A stretch of 64,000 bases of DNA from Terrabacter sp. 28 (GCA_000955875.1 JYOE01000008.1:1-64000); one strand, 5' to 3'. Shown: positions 6,674 through 17,497, counted from the stretch's first letter. Program-made: numbers and translations. The notes: a model not told the origin generated them from the sequence alone.

Positions 6674-9028
6674 ATGAATGCCCTCCAGATCGTCGCCGCC
6701 GTCGTCTGCCTCGGCGTGACCGCCGTCGCCGTGGCCCTGCTGGTGAAGACGGTGAACCACTTCCTCGCGACGTTCCGGCTCGGTCAGCCCGAGGACCGTG
6801 GCGACGACAAGGGGGCACGCACCCGCACGCTGCTGCGCGAGTTCCTCGGACACACCCGCATGTCACGGCTGCCGGTCGTCGCCATCGCGCACTGGTTCAC
6901 GATGGTGAGCTTCGGCGTCCTCTTCTTCACCCTGCTCAACGCGTTCGGCCAGCTCTTCCAGCCCGAGTTCGTGCTTCCGGTGATCGGCCACTTCTTCCTG
7001 TACGAGTGGGTCACCGACTTCTTCGCCTTCGCCGGCTTCATCAGCATCGTGCTGCTCATGGTGATCCGGCAGAAGAACCACCCGCGCTCGGCCGCCGGTG
7101 AGGACGGCCGTCGAAGCCGCTTCTTCGGCTCCACCTGGTGGCAGGCCTACTACGTCGAGCTGACGATCCTCGGCGTCACCCTCTGCATCGGGCTGCTCCG
7201 CGCCCTCGAGTGGACCCTCGCTCGCAAGACCGGCACGGGCATGGACACCGCCCTGCACTTCCCGCTCACCGGCTGGATCGGCAACTTCTTCACCGGTCTG
7301 TCGGTCGGCGCCATCGAGAACCTCATCGTCGTCATCGCCGCGATCAAGATCCTCATCAGCTTCGCCTGGATGATCACCATCGCCCTGCAGCCGACGATGG
7401 GTGTGGCCTGGCACCGCTTCCTCGCCTTCTTCAACATCTTCTTCAAGCGCCACGCCGATGGGCGCACCAGCCTCGGCGAGCTGCAGCCCATCCGCATCAA
7501 GGGCGAGGTGCTCGACTTCGAGCAGGTCGAGGACCTCGACGAGGACGCAGCGCTCGGCGTCGGCAAGGTCGAGGACTTCACCTGGAAGGGCCTGCTCGAC
7601 TTCACCACCTGCACCGAGTGCGGCCGCTGCCAGAGCCAGTGCCCGGCGTGGAACACCGACAAGCCGCTCAGCCCGAAGCTGCTCGTCATGACGCTGCGCG
7701 ACCACGCGCACGCCAAGGCGCCGTGGCTGCTCGCCTCCGAGGAGGTGCGCGCAGCCGGTATCGAGGCGGCTGACGGTGACTTCTCCGCGGCGACCAAGGG
7801 CGCCGTCGCCACCGAGCAGCTCGTCGGCGAGACCGGTTACGACATCCGCCACCCGCTCACGGCGTACAACCCGCACGGGCCCGGCGCCGTCATCGACGAG
7901 GACGTGCTCTGGTCGTGCACCACCTGCGGTGCCTGCGTCGAGCAGTGCCCCGTCGACATCGAGCACGTCGACGCCATCGTCGACATGCGCCGCTACAAGA
8001 ACCTCATCGAGTCGGCGTTCCCGGCCGAGCTCAACGGCCTGTTCAAGAACCTCGAGAAGAACAGCAACCCGTGGGGCCTCGCCCCGCGGCTGCGGATGGA
8101 CTGGGCCAAGGACCTCCCGTTCGAGGTCAAGCAGGTCGGCCAGGACGTCGAGAGCCTCGACGAGGTCGACTACCTCTTCTGGGTCGGCTGCGCCGGCGCC
8201 TACGAGGACCGTGCCAAGAAGACGACACGCGCGGTCGCCGAGCTGCTCGACACCGCCGGCGTCAGCTTCGCGGTGCTCGGTGACGGCGAGGCCTGCACCG
8301 GCGACTCGGCCCGCCGCGCCGGCAACGAGTTCCTCTTCCAGATGCTCGCCCAGCAGAACGTCGAGACCCTCAACGAGATCGGCGCGACGAAGATCGTCGT
8401 CACGTGTGCGCACTGCTTCAACACCATCAAGAACGAGTACCCCCAGCTCGGTGGCCAGTACGAGGTGCTGCACCACACGCAGCTGCTCAACCGGCTCGTC
8501 CGCGAGAAGCGCCTGACGCCGGTCGCGCGCCCGGGTGAGGCCGCCTCGGCCGGCACCCTCACCGGCGCCGCCTCCACCGGGGCGAAGGTCACCTACCACG
8601 ACCCCTGCTACCTCGGCCGCCACAACCAGGTGTACGCGCCGCCGCGCGAGCTGCTGCAGATCCTGCCCGGGGTCGAGTACGCCGAGATGGAGCGCTCGAA
8701 GGAGAAGTCCTTCTGCTGCGGCGCAGGCGGTGCCCGCATGTGGATGGAGGAGAAGCTCGGCACCCGGATCAACACGAACCGCACCGAGGAGGCCCTCGCC
8801 ACCGGCGCCGACCGCATCGCCGTCGGCTGCCCCTTCTGCAAGGTCATGCTCACCGACGGGCTCAACGCCGCCGTCCAGGACGGCAAGAAGGCCGAGGGCG
8901 AGGTCGAGGTCGTCGACGTCGCGCAGATGCTGCTCGCCGCGGTGCGCCGTGGCAACGAGGGCGGCGAGCCCGTCGAGGCCACCGAGCCCGAGCCCCAGCC
9001 CGACCCGGAGCCCGCGCCGACCGCCTGA
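6674..9028 (+). CDS. etfD: Membrane Fe-S oxidoreductase, EtfD-like (ETF:menaquinone oxidoreductase candidate)
   Basis: The protein of 784 residues has an N-terminal membrane domain with about five to six helices, resembling NarI-type quinone-reactive subunits (1-240). Two 4Fe-4S clusters follow (CTECGRCQSQC near 312 and CTTCGACVEQC near 414). Two heterodisulfide-reductase-type CCG domains come next, with CAHCFN and CCGAGG at about 680. Its closest known relative is M. tuberculosis Rv0338c (EtfD), which passes electrons from acyl-CoA dehydrogenases via ETF to menaquinone. That role fits the three acyl-CoA dehydrogenases in this window and the fatty-acid-type operator. The acidic Pro-rich tail is unusual. 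A bidirectional terminator follows. Confidence 0.82.
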   Translation: MNALQIVAAVVCLGVTAVAVALLVKTVNHFLATFRLGQPEDRGDDKGARTRTLLREFLGHTRMSRLPVVAIAHWFTMVSFGVLFFTLLNAFGQLFQPEFVLPVIGHFFLYEWVTDFFAFAGFISIVLLMVIRQKNHPRSAAGEDGRRSRFFGSTWWQAYYVELTILGVTLCIGLLRALEWTLARKTGTGMDTALHFPLTGWIGNFFTGLSVGAIENLIVVIAAIKILISFAWMITIALQPTMGVAWHRFLAFFNIFFKRHADGRTSLGELQPIRIKGEVLDFEQVEDLDEDAALGVGKVEDFTWKGLLDFTTCTECGRCQSQCPAWNTDKPLSPKLLVMTLRDHAHAKAPWLLASEEVRAAGIEAADGDFSAATKGAVATEQLVGETGYDIRHPLTAYNPHGPGAVIDEDVLWSCTTCGACVEQCPVDIEHVDAIVDMRRYKNLIESAFPAELNGLFKNLEKNSNPWGLAPRLRMDWAKDLPFEVKQVGQDVESLDEVDYLFWVGCAGAYEDRAKKTTRAVAELLDTAGVSFAVLGDGEACTGDSARRAGNEFLFQMLAQQNVETLNEIGATKIVVTCAHCFNTIKNEYPQLGGQYEVLHHTQLLNRLVREKRLTPVARPGEAASAGTLTGAASTGAKVTYHDPCYLGRHNQVYAPPRELLQILPGVEYAEMERSKEKSFCCGAGGARMWMEEKLGTRINTNRTEEALATGADRIAVGCPFCKVMLTDGLNAAVQDGKKAEGEVEVVDVAQMLLAAVRRGNEGGEPVEATEPEPQPDPEPAPTA

Positions 9029-9070
9029 CCCGACCGCCTGACCCGACCGGACGGCATACGCGAAGGACGA

Positions 9071-9107
9071 CGAAGAGGCCCCTCCCGAGCCGGGAGGGGC
9101 CTCTTCG
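9071..9107. terminator. Bidirectional terminator between convergent genes
   Basis: A perfect 17-bp stem (9071-9087 with 9091-9107) closes a three-base loop, midway between the ends of the oxidoreductase gene and the minus-strand protease gene. Confidence 0.85.
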
Positions 9108-9125
9108 CGTGGGTGGCGGGTGGTG

Positions 9126-10166
9126 TCAGAGGATGCCGCGCGCCTGGAAGGCGCGAGTGACCGCGGTGGCGGCTCCGTTGCCGTAGAGGCGCTGCGCGGC
9201 AGCCACGGTCGCGGCCGCGGCGTCGCGGAACGACGTGTCGGGCGCGAAGTCGAACTGCGCCTCGACGATGAGAGTCGTGGCCCGGGTGTCGCCGAGCGCG
9301 GTGCGGATGTCCCACAGGGCGCGGGACCAGATCTCGCCGTCGGCGTGGACCTCGCCGCGCACGTCCTCGGGGTAGTGCTTCGACTCGTCGAGGCGACGCA
9401 GGCAGTGCGGCGCCGTGCTCGTGTAGGAGACGGAGTCCCAGTCGGCGACGCACGCCTCGGGCGTCTTCGTCGGCTTGCCCGCGGCCCAGCTCGTGACGAC
9501 GACGGCGAGATAGTCGCCGAACGCCTCGCCGATCGCGCCGGACTCGAGGTTGGTGCCGAAGCCGGGCACCTGGCCGTCCTGCACCGAGTGGCCGTACTCG
9601 TGGACGACGACCTCTGCGTCCTCGGCATCGTCCACCCCACCCTTGCCCAGGGTGATGTTGGCCTTGTCCTCACGGAAGAACGAGTTGTCGCCGCCGAACT
9701 GGTCGATGCGCACCTCGATCTGGCGCTGGTTGACCGGCCGCAGCGTCGAGCCGAAACCGAGGTGCTGCAGGTAGGCCTGGGCGGTGGTCACCCAGTGGTA
9801 GCCCATGACCTGCTCGAACTGGTCGGCGTCGCGGTGGTAGGCGGGGAACGCTCCGCCGACGCTGACGGCGGCCTTGCCGGTCGAGCTCTTGACCCGGGCG
9901 TAGGCGCCGGTGAGCGTGCCCGACCCGTCGAGGTCGGTGAGCGTCACCCGGTGGTACGCCGGTGCGAGCGCGGCGTAGTCGGCGTCCTTCTGATCGGTGA
10001 GCGTCTCGATCCCGAGTTCCTGGACCGGGTTCGGCAGGAACACGGTTGCGCCGGCCCTGTGGTCGAAGGGCGACGGTGCGCCCTGGGCCACCTCGGCCGG
10101 CACCGACAGGCCCGCGAGCGCTGCTGCGACGACGCTGAGCCCCACTGCTGTTCGACGTGTGATCAT
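9126..10166 (-). CDS. Secreted zinc metalloprotease, HEYGH type (M36/fungalysin-like)
   Basis: The protein of 346 residues starts with a signal peptide (MITRRTAVGLSVVAAALAGL, cleavage near AQGA at 30). It carries the gluzincin motif HEYGH (H189, E190, H193) and the downstream glutamate ligand in GEAFGDY (E214). Spacing and the GAIGEAFGDYLAV context resemble M36 or M4 proteases, though the propeptide is short. The start has a strong RBS (AGGAGGAA), while upstream in-frame codons lack one. It is divergent from the GH55-like gene and may work with it in extracellular polymer breakdown. Confidence 0.8.
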   Translation of the reverse strand: MITRRTAVGLSVVAAALAGLSVPAEVAQGAPSPFDHRAGATVFLPNPVQELGIETLTDQKDADYAALAPAYHRVTLTDLDGSGTLTGAYARVKSSTGKAAVSVGGAFPAYHRDADQFEQVMGYHWVTTAQAYLQHLGFGSTLRPVNQRQIEVRIDQFGGDNSFFREDKANITLGKGGVDDAEDAEVVVHEYGHSVQDGQVPGFGTNLESGAIGEAFGDYLAVVVTSWAAGKPTKTPEACVADWDSVSYTSTAPHCLRRLDESKHYPEDVRGEVHADGEIWSRALWDIRTALGDTRATTLIVEAQFDFAPDTSFRDAAAATVAAAQRLYGNGAATAVTRAFQARGIL

Positions 10167-10267
10167 CGGCGGCCTTCCTCCTGAACGTCTCCTCGCGCCA
10201 GCGTAGGACTCCGAGAGGCCGCGTGGCGGGTTGCGGAGGGTCTGGGTCGACGAACCTGTGCCACACC

Positions 10268-10283
10268 GTGAGAACGCTCTCAC
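10268..10283 (+). promoter_or_regulatory. LacI-type operator ahead of the GH55-like gene
   Basis: GTGAGAACGCTCTCAC is a near-perfect palindrome (two mismatched positions) of the form used by LacI-family sugar regulators such as CebR. It lies 42 bases upstream of the glucanase-like start in the divergent intergenic region. No LacI regulator is encoded in the window. Confidence 0.55.
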
Positions 10284-10324
10284 AAACTCTTGCCCAACCC
10301 TCCGCGACGGTGAATCGTGTGCCC

Positions 10325-12274
10325 ATGACTCATCGACGAGATCGACGCCGGCGGCCCGCGACCGCCCTCCACCGGCTGGCCCTCACGGCCCTGGCTGTCG
10401 CCACTGCGGCCGTGCCGACCCTTGCCGTCGCCAGCGCCGAGGCCGCTGCCCCGCCGCCGGGTGCCGTGACCTCGGCGAGCTCCGCGCCCTCTGCCGCCGC
10501 CGTGGCCGGCGCGGTCCCCGCGGCAGTCACGGCGCCGGACCTCGGCTCCGGCACCCTCGTGCTCGACCCGTCCATGTCGACCGCCGAGATCAAGGCGAAG
10601 GTGGACGCCATCTCGGCCACCCAGGTCTCCAACGAGATGGGACCCCAGCGGCACGCGATCCTCTTCAAGCCGGGCACGTACGGCTCCGCGACCGAGCCGC
10701 TCAACTTCCAGGTCGGCTACTACACGGAGGTCGCCGGGCTGGGCCAGAACCCCGGTGACGTCGTCATCAACGGCTCGGTCTACGTGCGCAACCAGTGCTC
10801 CGCAGGCGGCTGCATCGCGCTCAACAACTTCTGGCGCTCGATGTCGAACCTGACGATCAACGTGACCACCCCCGACTTCGCCTGCTACTCAGGACAGTTC
10901 TGGGCCGTCTCGCAGGCCGCCCCGCTGCGCCGCGTGCACGTCAAGGGCCAGACGACGCTCATGGACTACTGCACCGGGCCGTCCTTCGCCAGCGGCGGGT
11001 TCATCGCTGACTCCAAGTTCGACGGCCCAGTCATCAACGGCTCGCAGCAGCAGTTCTTCACGCGCAACAGCAGCGTCGGCAGCTGGACCAACGGCGTCTG
11101 GAACCAGGTCTTCTCGGGTGTCGAGGGCGCGCCGGGCGAGTGCTTCCCTGCCGCGAACGGCTGCGGTCCGTACACGACCGTCCCGAAGACGTCGGTGAGC
11201 CGCGAGAAGCCCTACCTCTACGTCGACCGAGCGGGCGCCTACCGCGTCTTCGTGCCTGCCGCCGCCACCGACACGAGCGGCGTCTCGTGGGCCGGTGGCT
11301 CGACGCCCGGACGCTCGATCAGCCTCGCCGACTTCTACGTCGCCCGCCCGTCCGACTCGGCGCAGGCGATCAACCGCGAGCTCGCGCGAGGTCGCAACCT
11401 GCTGCTCACGCCCGGCGTCTACCACCTCGACGAGACCCTGCGGGTCAAGCGGGCCGGCACCGTGGTGCTCGGCCTCGGCCTCGCGAGCCTCACGCCGACC
11501 ACCGGACAGGCCGCCATGAGCGTCGCCGACGTGCCCGGTGTCGACATCGCCGGACTCACCTTCGACGCCGGCCCGGTGAACTCACCCGTCCTGCTGCAGG
11601 TGGGCACCCAGCGGGCCGCGAACGGACGGGGCCCGAGCCGCGCCGGATGGAGCAGCGCCGCCGACCCGACCGCGCTGCAGGACGTCTTCTTCCGCATCGG
11701 CGGGCCCTACGTCGGCAAGGCCACGGTGAGTCTCGAGGTCAACAGCGACCACGTCGTCCTCGACGACATCTGGGCCTGGCGCGCCGACCACGGCAACGGG
11801 GTCGGGTGGACGAGCAACACCGCCGACACCGGTCTCATCGTGAACGGTGACCACGTCACTGCCACAGGCCTTTTCGTCGAGCACTACCAGAAGACCGAGG
11901 TCATCTGGAACGGTGAGCACGGGTCGGTCACGTTCTTCCAGAACGAGCTGCCCTACGACCCGCCGAGCCAGGCCGCATGGATGTCGGCGCCGGGACACGA
12001 GGGATACCCGGCCTTGGTCGTCGGTTCCGGCGTGAAGAGCTTCAAGGGCACCGGCATGGGGTCCTACAGCTTCTTCAACCAGGGGGTCGACATCTTCGCC
12101 GCCAACGCGTTCGAGGTGCCGGTCACGCCCGGAGTGCGCCTGCACAACCTGCTGACGATCTTCCTCGACCCGTCCAACGGCAAGGGCGGCATCCGCAACG
12201 TCGTCAACGGCGTCGGCGGGCCCTCCACGGTCGCCAACGCAGACGTGCCGGTCACGGTCGTCGACTACCCCTGA
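10325..12274 (+). CDS. Secreted parallel beta-helix protein, GH55-like (putative beta-1,3-glucanase)
   Basis: The roughly 650-residue protein has a twin-Arg-rich signal region (MTHRRDRRRRP and a hydrophobic stretch to about 45). It then holds two tandem pectate-lyase-like beta-helix halves: FKPGTYGS...EVAGLGQNPGDVVING in the first and LLLTPGVYHLDETLRV...VVLGLGLASLTP in the second. This doubled layout is typical of GH55 exo-beta-1,3-glucanases. Streptomyces homologues are often mislabelled as coagulation factor or adenylyl cyclase. I did not identify the catalytic glutamate. The LacI-type operator upstream supports control by sugar. The ATG at 10325 is the best start; the upstream frame reads through the operator. 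Confidence 0.7.
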   Translation: MTHRRDRRRRPATALHRLALTALAVATAAVPTLAVASAEAAAPPPGAVTSASSAPSAAAVAGAVPAAVTAPDLGSGTLVLDPSMSTAEIKAKVDAISATQVSNEMGPQRHAILFKPGTYGSATEPLNFQVGYYTEVAGLGQNPGDVVINGSVYVRNQCSAGGCIALNNFWRSMSNLTINVTTPDFACYSGQFWAVSQAAPLRRVHVKGQTTLMDYCTGPSFASGGFIADSKFDGPVINGSQQQFFTRNSSVGSWTNGVWNQVFSGVEGAPGECFPAANGCGPYTTVPKTSVSREKPYLYVDRAGAYRVFVPAAATDTSGVSWAGGSTPGRSISLADFYVARPSDSAQAINRELARGRNLLLTPGVYHLDETLRVKRAGTVVLGLGLASLTPTTGQAAMSVADVPGVDIAGLTFDAGPVNSPVLLQVGTQRAANGRGPSRAGWSSAADPTALQDVFFRIGGPYVGKATVSLEVNSDHVVLDDIWAWRADHGNGVGWTSNTADTGLIVNGDHVTATGLFVEHYQKTEVIWNGEHGSVTFFQNELPYDPPSQAAWMSAPGHEGYPALVVGSGVKSFKGTGMGSYSFFNQGVDIFAANAFEVPVTPGVRLHNLLTIFLDPSNGKGGIRNVVNGVGGPSTVANADVPVTVVDYP

Positions 12275-12299
12275 CGGCAACGCTTCTCGGCCCGGCGGT

Positions 12300-12339
12300 C
12301 GTATGCCGCCGGGCCGGGTGGCCGGCCCGGCGGCATACG
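12300..12339 (+). terminator. Terminator after the GH55-like gene, built on GGCATACG palindromes
   Basis: A perfect 18-bp stem (12300-12317 with 12322-12339) closes a four-base loop. Its outer ends are CGTATGCC and GGCATACG, a heptamer motif that recurs through the window. Confidence 0.7.
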
Positions 12340-12375
12340 ACGCCCGGTCTCGCGCCACCGTCCTACCATGAGCCG

Positions 12376-13098
12376 ATGAGCGCCGACCTGACGACCATCG
12401 CCCGCGACCTCGCCCCGACGGGGACGCTCCGGGCCTCGATCAACCTCGGCAACGCGGTGCTCGCCCAGGGCACGCTCGACGAGCCGCGCGGCGTGACGGT
12501 CGACATCGCCCACGTCGTCGGCGAACGCCTCGCCGTCCCGGTCGAGCTCGTCACCTTCGACGGTGCCCGCAAGTCGTTCGAGGCGATGGCGAGCGGCGCC
12601 GCCGACATCTGCTTCCTCGCGATCGACCCCGTGCGTGAGGCGGAGGTCGCCTTCACCGAGCCCTACGTCATCATCGAGGGCGCCTACGTCGTGCCCTCGG
12701 ACTCACCGTTGCGGACCGTTGCCGACGTCGACGCCGAGGGCATCCGGGTCGCGGTCAAGGCCGGCTCCGCCTACGACCTGCACCTCACGAGGGCGCTGCA
12801 GCGCGCGACCCTCGTGCGCAACGACGAGGGCGTCGGCTCCCTCCTCGCCCATCCGCTCGAAGCGGGCGCCGGCATCCGCGAGGCCGTCACCACGTTCGCC
12901 GACGAACACGCGGGCTTCCGCGTCGTCGACGGTGCGTTCATGCAGATCCGGCAGGCCGTCGGAACCACGCGTACGCGGTCGGCCGAGTCCGTCGCCTTCC
13001 TCCGCGCCCTGGTCGAGGAGCTCAAGGCGAGTGGCTTCGTCGCCGACGCGCTCGAGCGTGCAGGACAGCGACGCGAGGCGGCGGCGCCGCCGGCCTGA
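12376..13098 (+). CDS. Family 3 solute-binding-like protein, apparently cytoplasmic
   Basis: The protein of 240 residues matches the SBP_bac_3 (amino-acid ABC transporter receptor) fold: GTLRASINLGN, GVTVDIAHVVGERLAVPVELV, FEAMASGAADICFLAIDP and VAFTEPYVIIEGAYVV are the usual landmarks. It lacks a signal peptide or lipobox, and no ABC permease or ATPase is adjacent, so it is unlikely to be a conventional transport receptor. Some soluble family members act as sensors or enzymes. The RBS is weak, but the earlier ATG at 12368 is closed by a stop after three codons. Confidence 0.75.
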   Translation: MSADLTTIARDLAPTGTLRASINLGNAVLAQGTLDEPRGVTVDIAHVVGERLAVPVELVTFDGARKSFEAMASGAADICFLAIDPVREAEVAFTEPYVIIEGAYVVPSDSPLRTVADVDAEGIRVAVKAGSAYDLHLTRALQRATLVRNDEGVGSLLAHPLEAGAGIREAVTTFADEHAGFRVVDGAFMQIRQAVGTTRTRSAESVAFLRALVEELKASGFVADALERAGQRREAAAPPA

Positions 13099-13304
13099 GC
13101 GGGACGGCATACTCAATCTGTGCGGTAGGGGTTCTCGGGACGCCCTGGCGGTGGGACAGTGGCGACTGAGGACGACCCGGCTCTCAGGCGAACGCCGATA
13201 GCTCAAGGTCGGTCGGCCCCACCTCCGGTCTGGCACGCCAGACCGAGACCGCCGACCACAACGCGGCGTGCCCCGGCCTGGCCCACCTCGAAAGGGAATG
13301 CTCC

Positions 13305-15383
13305 ATGGCCTTGCGCCGCGTTTCTCTGATCCGCACCGGTGTCCTCGCGACACCCGCTCTCGTCGTCGCAGCACTGCTGCTGCCGACCACCCAGGCGAAC
13401 GCCTCGTCCCCATCCATCGCCCTCAGCGGCACCTCGAGCCCCGTCACCGGCTCCTTCGTCCCGAGCGACGGCGGCACGGTCCCGGAGTTCGCGACCCCGG
13501 AGGACGAGGCCTCGCCCGACGCCTTCACCGGCACCATCGCGAACAGGACCCTCTCGCAGGGCCACCCCGCGGGGCACGGTGTCACCGTCCCGAATGCGAC
13601 CCGCGCCAAGTCGAACCCGACCTTCACGACGGGTTTCGAGGGCCTCAACCACTACCAGCAGCGCTACTCGCGCGGCGGCAACCAGTTCAGCATCGAGCCG
13701 CCCGACCAGGCGCTCTGCGTCGGTGCCGGGCACGTCGTCGAAGCGGTCAACGACGTCTTCAACGTCTACGACCCTGCCGGGGTGTCACAGCTGCCCGACA
13801 ACACGGCGACGAACATCGTGGCCGGATTCCCGCGCGACGTCCACCATGCCGTCGACCTCAACTCCTTCTACGGGTACGCGCCCGCCGTCAACCGCGCCAC
13901 CGGCGCGCTCGGGCCGGAGCTCACCGACCCGACGTGCATCTTCGACGCCGCGACCCAGCGATTCTTCCTCGTCGTGCTCACGCTCGACCGTGCCGCCGAC
14001 GGCTCGTTGAACTTCGTCAACCACCTCGACCTCGCGGTGTCGCAGACGTCGAACCCGGTGGGCTCATGGAACATCTACAAGCTCGACGTGACGAACGACG
14101 GCACGAACACCGGCGGAGTCAACCCCGGCCCGTACCTCGGCGACTACCCGCACATCGGCGCGGACGCCAACGGCGTCTACCTCACGACGAACGCGTATCC
14201 CTGGACCGCGAACGGCTTCGCCGGCGCCCAGATCTACGCCCTGTCCAAGGCCCAGCTGGCCGCGGGTGCAGCGAACGTCGCCACGCAGCACATCGACACG
14301 TCCGGCCTGGTGGCCGCTCCGAGCGACGCCGGACCCACCCAGCCCGGCTTCACGGTCTGGCCGGCCCAGTCACCGGGCGCCTCGTCGTTCAACCTCAGCA
14401 ACAACGGCACCGAGTACTTCCTCAGCTCGAACGCCGCGGACGAGGCGACCCACCCGAAGGCCGGCACCGGCGGCGACTACGTGTCGCAGCAGATCGTCGT
14501 CTGGTCCCTGACGAACACCGGCTCGCTCAACACGAGCAGCCCCAACCTCCACCTGGCCAACCGGCTGGTGGACGTCGGGAGATATGCGCTGCCGCCGAAG
14601 CAGGACCAGCCCGGGTCAGGGACCCCTCCCGGGGTCACCACCCCGCAGGGGCACTGCATCAACGACACGACGACCGCAACCATCGCGGGCGTCGGGTGCT
14701 GGCGCCTGCTGCTCGGCGCCCAACCGGCGCACAACGAGGTCGTCTCGACGCCCGACTCGAACGACACCCGCATGCAGCAGGTGACGTACGCGAACGGCAA
14801 GCTGTGGGGTGCGCTCGACACCGCCGTCACGCCCAAGGACACCACCACGAACCGGGCGGGTATCGCGTGGTACGTCGTGAAGCCCGGCGGTGCGACGCTG
14901 GCACCCAAGATCGGGCTCGCCGGCTACCTCACCGAGGCCGGCACGGACTTCACGTACCCCGCCATCGGCGTCACGTCGAGCGGTCGAGGCGTCATGGCCT
15001 TCACCGCGACCGGTGACTCACTCTTCCCCAGCGCCGGCTACGCCCCGATCGACGCGCTGACGGGCGTCGGCGCCTGGGACGTGGTCCCCGGCGGAGCCGG
15101 CGCGGCCACGGCGGACGGCTTCACCAGCTACAAGGCCCAGGTCGGCAACCCGCCCCGCACCAGGTGGGGCGACTACGGCGCCGCAGCGGTCGACGGCGGC
15201 ACCGTGTGGGTCGCGAGCGAGTACGTCGCGAGCGCCTGTGACTACACCACGTGGGGTGGCCCGTTCTTCGCGGGCGGCACGGGCGACAACCTGCTCGGCA
15301 CCTGCGCCGGGGCGAGCCACGGTCCGGGCGTTCGGACGGCGCTCGCCAACTGGTCGACACGGGTCAGCGCCTTCGTCCCGTGA
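13305..15383 (+). CDS. Large secreted protein of unknown function
   Basis: The 692-residue protein has a Sec signal peptide (MALRRVSLIRTG, hydrophobic core, cleavage near ANASS at about 32). The remainder is rich in Gly, Thr, Asn and Asp, without membrane segments. Repeated blade-like stretches (ELTDPTCIFDAATQRFFLVV, YPHIGADANGVYLTTNAY, WGDYGAAAVDGGTVWVASEY) suggest an extracellular beta-propeller. Three cysteine pairs may stabilise it. I cannot name a catalytic motif. GAAAGGGAA is a good RBS. The 206 bases upstream contain a GGTCTGG/CCAGACC hairpin (about 13230-13247) but no recognisable gene. Its neighbours are also exported, so an extracellular role is likely. Confidence 0.8.
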   Translation: MALRRVSLIRTGVLATPALVVAALLLPTTQANASSPSIALSGTSSPVTGSFVPSDGGTVPEFATPEDEASPDAFTGTIANRTLSQGHPAGHGVTVPNATRAKSNPTFTTGFEGLNHYQQRYSRGGNQFSIEPPDQALCVGAGHVVEAVNDVFNVYDPAGVSQLPDNTATNIVAGFPRDVHHAVDLNSFYGYAPAVNRATGALGPELTDPTCIFDAATQRFFLVVLTLDRAADGSLNFVNHLDLAVSQTSNPVGSWNIYKLDVTNDGTNTGGVNPGPYLGDYPHIGADANGVYLTTNAYPWTANGFAGAQIYALSKAQLAAGAANVATQHIDTSGLVAAPSDAGPTQPGFTVWPAQSPGASSFNLSNNGTEYFLSSNAADEATHPKAGTGGDYVSQQIVVWSLTNTGSLNTSSPNLHLANRLVDVGRYALPPKQDQPGSGTPPGVTTPQGHCINDTTTATIAGVGCWRLLLGAQPAHNEVVSTPDSNDTRMQQVTYANGKLWGALDTAVTPKDTTTNRAGIAWYVVKPGGATLAPKIGLAGYLTEAGTDFTYPAIGVTSSGRGVMAFTATGDSLFPSAGYAPIDALTGVGAWDVVPGGAGAATADGFTSYKAQVGNPPRTRWGDYGAAAVDGGTVWVASEYVASACDYTTWGGPFFAGGTGDNLLGTCAGASHGPGVRTALANWSTRVSAFVP

Positions 15384-15428
15384 CGACGTGACGGCCGAGC
15401 GCACCACCTGAGCGCTCTCAGCGAGTAC

Positions 15429-15466
15429 GCGTCGGGCCGGCTTCGGCAGGGAAGCCGGCCCGACGC
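15429..15466. terminator. Bidirectional terminator between convergent genes
   Basis: Perfect 15-bp arms (15429-15443 with 15452-15466) enclose an eight-base loop between the secreted protein gene and the minus-strand DUF779 gene. Confidence 0.8.
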
Positions 15467-15470
15467 CACG

Positions 15471-15803
15471 TCAGCCCGTCGGTGGCCGGCCGACCCTCGG
15501 CGGGAGCAGGCTGTGCTGCGCGCTCTCGGCGTCGGTGAACAGGCGCGAGCGGATGAGGAACCGCACGCCCTCCGGCGCCTCCACCGAGAAACCGCTGCCG
15601 CGGCCCCGGACGACGTCGACGGTCAGGTGCGTGTGCTTCCAGTACGCGTACTGCGACGCCGACATCCAGAAGGCGACCGGCTCGGTGAGCCCGTCCACGA
15701 CGAGGTCGCCGAGATGGACGTCCACCTCGCTCGTCAGGAAGTCGCCGGCCGGGAAGCACATGGGCGAGCTGCCGTCGCAGCAGCCGCCCGACTGGTGGAA
15801 CAT
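15471..15803 (-). CDS. DUF779 protein, N-terminus apparently lost by frameshift
   Basis: The 110 residues from MFHQSGGCCDGSSPMCFPAGDF onward match the DUF779 family, which commonly accompanies an acetaldehyde-type dehydrogenase; its role is unclear. Family members normally have 25-30 more residues before MFHQSGG. A good RBS (GGAGAG) and ATG do lie upstream (15858), encoding the family-like MASPSRVDLT, but that frame stops after six more codons and is shifted by one relative to the rest. The two ATGs are only 55 bases apart, shorter than the missing segment, which suggests a small deletion. Translation may now begin at 15803 or the gene may be dead. It follows the dehydrogenase on the same strand. 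Confidence 0.65.
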   Translation of the reverse strand: MFHQSGGCCDGSSPMCFPAGDFLTSEVDVHLGDLVVDGLTEPVAFWMSASQYAYWKHTHLTVDVVRGRGSGFSVEAPEGVRFLIRSRLFTDAESAQHSLLPPRVGRPPTG

Positions 15804-15913
15804 CAGCTCACCGTGGATCCCGGTGACCGGTGAGGTCGACCCGGCTGGGGGAAGCCATGGGCTCTCCGGGTGCGACCGCCTGTGCGGGCTCCTGCGACAC
15901 GGGCACGTCCCGG

Positions 15914-17437
<1,524 letters not shown>

Positions 17438-17497
17438 GGTGGTTCTCCCAACATCCTTGGTGGTCCCCTCCCACGGGGTTGGCAGGACGTTAGGCAG

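Noticed and set aside
6863..9673. A 936-codon open frame antisense to the EtfD-like and protease genes
   Set aside because: It runs opposite two clearly homologous genes and has the Arg/Val/Asp-rich composition that a high-GC antisense frame gives; no motif is present.
12376..13098. Amino-acid ABC transporter receptor
   Set aside because: No signal peptide, lipobox or transporter partner is present, so only the fold is claimed.
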